DNA of 64,000 bases, taken from positions 372,001 to 436,000 of the forward strand of contig NC_016526.1 in assembly GCF_000236905.1 (NCBI RefSeq), given 5' to 3'. The position numbers were made by a program, and so were the translations under genes. The stretch comes from Tetrapisispora phaffii CBS 4417. Taxonomy: Eukaryota; Ascomycota; Saccharomycetes; Saccharomycetales; Saccharomycetaceae. Below the pieces are notes generated by a model, which searched no databases, was not told the DNA's origin, and was given only the letters and a program-made list of their open reading frames with translations. Numbering within the stretch: the first letter of the stretch is position 1; every line of letters starts with the position of its first letter. Of the stretch, positions 60,126 to 64,000 are shown in pieces.

Positions 60126-61220
60126 TTATAATTTTGAGTTATTTTTGATATAATCTTCTCCTGTTTTGATATCTTTGGTTAAAGCTTCACATGCAACTTT
60201 AATCATTTCTTTCTCATTTGGGGATAATGTATTTTTTAATATACAACTTAAATCAATTGAATTAATATCACCAGATTTTCTATTTAATTTGACTGGAATT
60301 GCAAAATATTCTATATTTAATTCACTGTTTTGTGTTATTTCTTTTAATTTATCCTGTAGAAATTTACCATTTGGTAAATCAGGTAAATAAACATAACATG
60401 GTAAATTATTTTCGTTTGAATATATTGATTCCTCATTATCAAAATTAATTGTCTTTAATATTTCATTTGTGAAAAAATATCCAGCAAAAGCCATTGATAA
60501 TGTGGCTGAGCCTTTACCATTCTTAGCTTTAACAATTTCATCGCCACCAAATTGAATTTGATGAACTAATTCTTTGATTTCTTTTTCGTTATATAGTAGT
60601 GTTTTATTAATTAATAAAGGTACGATAGTAGTTCCTGAATGTCCGCCAATTACCATAATATTATTATTATTTAATTGTTTATTATACTGTTTGGAATTCA
60701 CTATTGCGTTCTTCTTTTTACTTTTGTTTTCGTTCAAGAGATTTGCCAAAAAAGTATTGGCTCTGATTAAATCTAGCATTGTAATACCCATCACTAGTCT
60801 AGAATTAAATTTGCCCATTAATTTCAACGTTTCGCATACTACAGGGATTAGTGAATTCACTGGGTTGGAAATAATTAATAATTTTGTATTTGCAGAACAA
60901 TATTTGCCGTATTCAATTGTTAAATTTTTCACAATTTTAGCATTGATCTTAAATAAATCATCTCTTGTCATCCCTGGTTTTCTAGGAATGCCCGCAGTGA
61001 TGATAACAATATTAGCATCTTTTAAAATATTTGCAATGTCTGCATTCGCACCAGAGCAATTTGAGTTCGTATTGATGTGATCTAAATCTTTCGAAATGCC
61101 TTTAGTAATATCATTAATATCATATAATGCTAAGGTGGAGACGTATGGACTTAATTTCAATAACAAGGATAATGGTTGTCCAATACCACCAGAAGCACCT
61201 AAAACACAAACTTTTACCAT
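60126..61220 (-). CDS. MDH3: Peroxisomal malate dehydrogenase Mdh3
   Basis: Interconverts malate and oxaloacetate with NAD(H), regenerating NAD+ for peroxisomal beta-oxidation. 364 residues (S. cerevisiae 343). NAD-binding [14 protein letters not shown] at about 8-21, substrate-binding arginines in [24 protein letters not shown], and the catalytic His in [11 protein letters not shown]. The C-terminus is SKL, a perfect PTS1, so peroxisomal location is expected. There is no N-terminal mitochondrial presequence. A Lys/Asn-rich insertion (about 168-185) precedes the catalytic loop. YDL078C in S. cerevisiae. Confidence 0.96.
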   Translation of the reverse strand: MVKVCVLGASGGIGQPLSLLLKLSPYVSTLALYDINDITKGISKDLDHINTNSNCSGANADIANILKDANIVIITAGIPRKPGMTRDDLFKINAKIVKNLTIEYGKYCSANTKLLIISNPVNSLIPVVCETLKLMGKFNSRLVMGITMLDLIRANTFLANLLNENKSKKKNAIVNSKQYNKQLNNNNIMVIGGHSGTTIVPLLINKTLLYNEKEIKELVHQIQFGGDEIVKAKNGKGSATLSMAFAGYFFTNEILKTINFDNEESIYSNENNLPCYVYLPDLPNGKFLQDKLKEITQNSELNIEYFAIPVKLNRKSGDINSIDLSCILKNTLSPNEKEMIKVACEALTKDIKTGEDYIKNNSKL

Positions 61221-61580
61221 CTTTCTTAATTGACGTATATCCTACCCACAAAATAAACTGAGTATATGTATTTATTCTATTTGAAATACATATTAATTAC
61301 TTGATTAAGACAAATATATAATAATAATATTGAATTATTTTTTACCATGTCTTTAAATACCTTTTTTTTCAGTTGACTTCTTTTAAACCTCCAAATTTGA
61401 GCGGCCAAAAAAGGAAAATGAATCATCATCGGTCTAATGGATTAAATAATGTAGTACTTAACTTTAAACTTCATTCTGTGACCAGTTCATTTAGCAGTTC
61501 GTCAATTGTGTTTATATTTATATTTACAAATATAAATATATGGAAACCTGCATTTAAGTCTATATATTGTTCATTTTTAC
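61221..61580. other. Intergenic: MDH3 promoter, with an AT-rich inverted repeat
   Basis: 360 bp. An inverted repeat at about 61512-61540 (ATATTTATATTT and AATATAAATAT around a tiny loop) contains ATTTATATTTA at 61516-61526, an exact match to the ARS core consensus WTTTAYRTTTW. That alone does not establish an origin. No gene. Confidence 0.45.
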
Positions 61581-62393
61581 TTAAAAGGTATCGTTATATG
61601 TTGTTAGATTATCAACATTATTGTTACTGTTATAATAATTGTAGTTGTTGATATGATTATCTACATCAATAGTAGTGTAATCACCATTCATTAATCTATC
61701 CAATAACTCTTCAAAATTTTTATTACTTATAAGAGGTTCATGTTGTATTTTATGTTGTAATATTATTTGTAAAAAACCGTAATTTTTATGAATGGATAAT
61801 AACATTTTTGAGTTACAATCAAATCTTTTTTTATTATTAGAATTTAAAATTCCTTTAGTTCCATTATTATCTGAATTTATTTGTGCATTATTCTCAATAA
61901 AATTTTCATTGCCATCAGGGCATATTTCTCTGTTTAATCTACCTCTTTCTTGTTTACATTTATACAGTTTAGAGAATACTCTGTAATCTCGGATATTCCT
62001 AGACTTATATATCACAAATGATAAACCTGTTGCTTTATATATAGCATCGACTATATTAGCAAATAAATATTCGATTTGTTCTTTGTTAGGTGTAAGAGTT
62101 GTTATTTGGAATTGTTCTAATGGAATCGTTGCTTTAATATCCAAAATTAGATCATTGAATTTCATTTTTTCGTTCAATATATATTTAAATTGTTCAAAAT
62201 CATGCAAGGAACACGATGCATATAGTTTTAATCGTTGCACTTTAATGTATCTCGACAGTTTATTTATATCTTCATTTGCAAACCTTAACTGTTCATAATC
62301 TGGTACTTTTCGTATTCTATTTGGAATTTTACTTTTCTTTTCTTTCGAATTACTCCTCAATGCTACCTTAAATACGTGTTCCATTATAACCAT
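61581..62393 (-). CDS. Unrecognised protein with possible FAR1/WRKY-type zinc ligands
   Basis: I do not recognise an S. cerevisiae orthologue; synteny between MDH3 and CIN4 offers none. 270 residues. The N-terminal 100 residues are basic and helical. A conserved-looking core at about 108-152 (LFANIVDAIYKATGLSFVIYKS, then YRVFSKLYKCKQERGR) resembles the FAR1-type DNA-binding fold, where a Cys follows an aromatic-basic strand. Possible ligands are Cys146, Cys193, His214 and His218 (QHKIQH). Between them is an Asn-rich insert and at the C-terminus a Tyr/Asn-rich tail. The start could also be Met4. FAR1-type folds derive from Mutator-like transposases, so a domesticated element is one option. Confidence 0.6.
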   Translation of the reverse strand: MVIMEHVFKVALRSNSKEKKSKIPNRIRKVPDYEQLRFANEDINKLSRYIKVQRLKLYASCSLHDFEQFKYILNEKMKFNDLILDIKATIPLEQFQITTLTPNKEQIEYLFANIVDAIYKATGLSFVIYKSRNIRDYRVFSKLYKCKQERGRLNREICPDGNENFIENNAQINSDNNGTKGILNSNNKKRFDCNSKMLLSIHKNYGFLQIILQHKIQHEPLISNKNFEELLDRLMNGDYTTIDVDNHINNYNYYNSNNNVDNLTTYNDTF

Positions 62394-62685
62394 CGTTTGT
62401 TTTCAGGTATTCTTAAGATTTATTTACAAATGGTTGTACATTACTTAGGTTTTTTATGATAATATTGTATTTTAAATAAATTAGTCATTACATTTTCAAA
62501 CCAAAGCTCTAATTGAAAAATTTTAACAACCATTTACTTAAAATTTCAAATTTCCGTTTTCTACCATATTAAGAAAAAGTTACATAACATTGATCATAGA
62601 TAGTCATCTCAGAATTTGTATAACTAATTAAATGAAGTATCCAATATGATTTTGTAGTATACAAATAAATATAACTATATAATGT

Positions 62686-63288
62686 TTATGAATTGTACTC
62701 ACTTGATGCAATAATTGAATTCATGATATTCTCAATACCATCTCCATGTGAAGCACTACATTGGATGAATTCATAATTTTTTGTTACTTTGTTTTCTAAA
62801 TTTAAAGATTTGATAACTTTATCTTGTAAACTAAGCAATTTTCCTTCTATCAGGTTATTTCCATCATTTTGTTGAAGTAAAAGATCAGTTTTGTTAAGTA
62901 CAATTAATATCGGAAAGTCATATCCAATTCTGTCATTATTCATGTTGATCAAGTTTTTAAGCTCTTTGATAGATTCGTCATACCTAATTTGAACATTGAC
63001 ATCGATGCACCATATCAATATATCTGTTTTATCGAAATAGTTATCCCAAAAAGGTCTTAATGTGCTTTGTCCTCCAATATCCCAAATAGTAATCAAATGT
63101 TCAGAATGATAAAATGAATGTATCTGGAAACCTATAGTTGGTGTAATCTCATTATCTAAAATTTGATCATCTTTAGGTAATAACTTATTGACAATTGTCG
63201 ACTTCCCTGCATTATCTAAGCCTAAGATCAAACATCTGATTTCTCTATCTTTTATTTTCTGTTTCTTGATAATAGTCAGTAAACCCAT
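62686..63288 (-). CDS. CIN4: Arf-like GTPase Cin4 (ARL2 orthologue)
   Basis: Small GTPase of the tubulin-folding cofactor pathway (with Cin1, Cin2, Pac2), needed for beta-tubulin folding and chromosome stability. 200 residues (S. cerevisiae 191). Gly2 for possible myristoylation (MGLLTIIKK), G1 GLDNAGKST, effector Thr in EITPTIGFQIHSF, G3 WDIGGQ, G4 NKTD and a C-terminal CSASHGDG G5 motif. YMR138W in S. cerevisiae, next to RIM11 (YMR139W). Confidence 0.95.
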   Translation of the reverse strand: MGLLTIIKKQKIKDREIRCLILGLDNAGKSTIVNKLLPKDDQILDNEITPTIGFQIHSFYHSEHLITIWDIGGQSTLRPFWDNYFDKTDILIWCIDVNVQIRYDESIKELKNLINMNNDRIGYDFPILIVLNKTDLLLQQNDGNNLIEGKLLSLQDKVIKSLNLENKVTKNYEFIQCSASHGDGIENIMNSIIASSEYNS

Positions 63289-64000
63289 CTGCTACGACTA
63301 CTAACTTGGAATATGTACAGTTTTCGGTTAATTGTCAATAACGTATTCGTACTGTCAATTTCCTATATTTTAATTATATGTCGTAACTATCGATATAAAT
63401 AGATATATAATACAGAATTTATAATTTCGATAATGTAATCATCATTTGTGATTTCGATCTAATACTTTCTCTCTCTTCCCTTTCTCTTCTTAAATTTAAG
63501 TTTTGATGTTTTTTCGTTTTTTTTTTCAGAAAGACATGGAGCGTATATTACGAACGGTATTACGTACGACCGTCTCTATACGAGGGAATTGGTAGCGAAA
63601 TATTTCGTGATTTTAATAATTTTACAAGTATTTCTCATCAATAACCTCTGAAGCTCATACATAAATGGTTTAAGATATTTCGAAAATGGTGTTAGGGTAC
63701 ACCTTATACAGAGGTGATGAATGTGTCTCATATACAAGAACAGTCAATTAGGTAGAATTTTATTTATTATTTGCCTGATATATCATTAATTGGTTAATAT
63801 ATATAATTACAACGGATAAAACTTGATTTTTCGGTCGTGGCACTATGATTGTTTCATGCTAAAAATGAAAGATGATTGAATCCCTTCTGAAAGATTCTTA
63901 AAGTTAATGTCATTAATTATATGAAATGAAGTAATATCTTAAGTTTATGGGATAGTATTATAATCATCATCCAACGTCTTATCTGAATTCAGTACTTTTA
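63289..64000. other. CIN4 promoter and window edge
   Basis: 712 bp without a gene. TTAGGGTACACC at about 63692-63703 is a telobox-like motif, and a pyrimidine-rich tract lies at about 63465-63490. The next gene to the right is out of view. Confidence 0.5.

Noticed and set aside
1..64000. CRISPR arrays, insertion sequences, Ty elements or viral insertions
   Set aside because: No repeat-spacer array, no long terminal repeats, no integrase or reverse-transcriptase motifs were seen; the CTTAGGC site at 45339-45345 is not within a Ty remnant.

Overview
This 64 kb window is nuclear DNA of a budding yeast in the Saccharomycetaceae. The evidence is compact intron-poor genes, TACTAAC branch points, Saccharomyces-type ribosomal-protein introns, many AT-rich intergenic tracts and a run of genes whose order matches S. 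cerevisiae neighbourhoods. The high A+T, Asn-rich stretches and mixed gene order fit an early-branching post-duplication yeast such as the Vanderwaltozyma/Tetrapisispora group; that placement is inference.

Layout. Positions 1-23 kb hold genes found in S. cerevisiae on chromosomes XVI (YPL131W-YPL126W) and XV (YOR219C-YOR210W), interleaved: RPL5, STE13, SPO19, TAF14 (with intron), STE4, TBF1, HHO1, MGM1, RPB10 and NAN1/UTP17. An elongator tRNA-Met sits at 23.6 kb exactly where the synteny switches. From 24 kb to the end the genes interleave S. cerevisiae chromosome IV (YDL100C-YDL078C) and XIII (YMR156C-YMR138W): GET3, BUG1, SNU23, TPP1, RPN6, PMT1, UBX3, RIM13, NUR1, YIM1, LDO45/LDO16, a GIY-YIG/T5orf172 (DUF1766) gene, TIF34, a SERF-like gene, SUB2, RPS16 (intron), RPL13 (intron), SIP5, a GSK-3 kinase (RIM11/MRK1), MDH3, an unrecognised gene and CIN4.

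Functionally this is mostly housekeeping: ribosome parts and assembly, transcription and chromatin, splicing and export, proteasome, ER glycosylation and tail-anchor insertion, mitochondrial fusion, and two mating genes. Regulatory motifs match the neighbours: an Ndt80-type MSE before SPO19, RRPE+PAC before NAN1/RPB10, a PACE element before RPN6, and a cluster of pheromone response elements upstream of STE4.

Most notable observations: (1) the DUF1766 gene seems to need a +1 ribosomal frameshift, and the join lies exactly at CTTAGGC, the Ty1/ABP140 frameshift heptamer, at codon 4; (2) HHO1 and SNU23 are each broken by one base in an A-run, a different and more error-like pattern; (3) LDO45 is assembled by splicing over a 495-nt intron, with the shorter LDO16 start inside exon 2; (4) the single C-terminal repeat of Pmt1 has expanded to four copies; (5) a perfect heat-shock element and TATA box precede a 28-codon ORF no gene list would name; (6) several GC-rich or palindromic intergenic islands lack a coding explanation.
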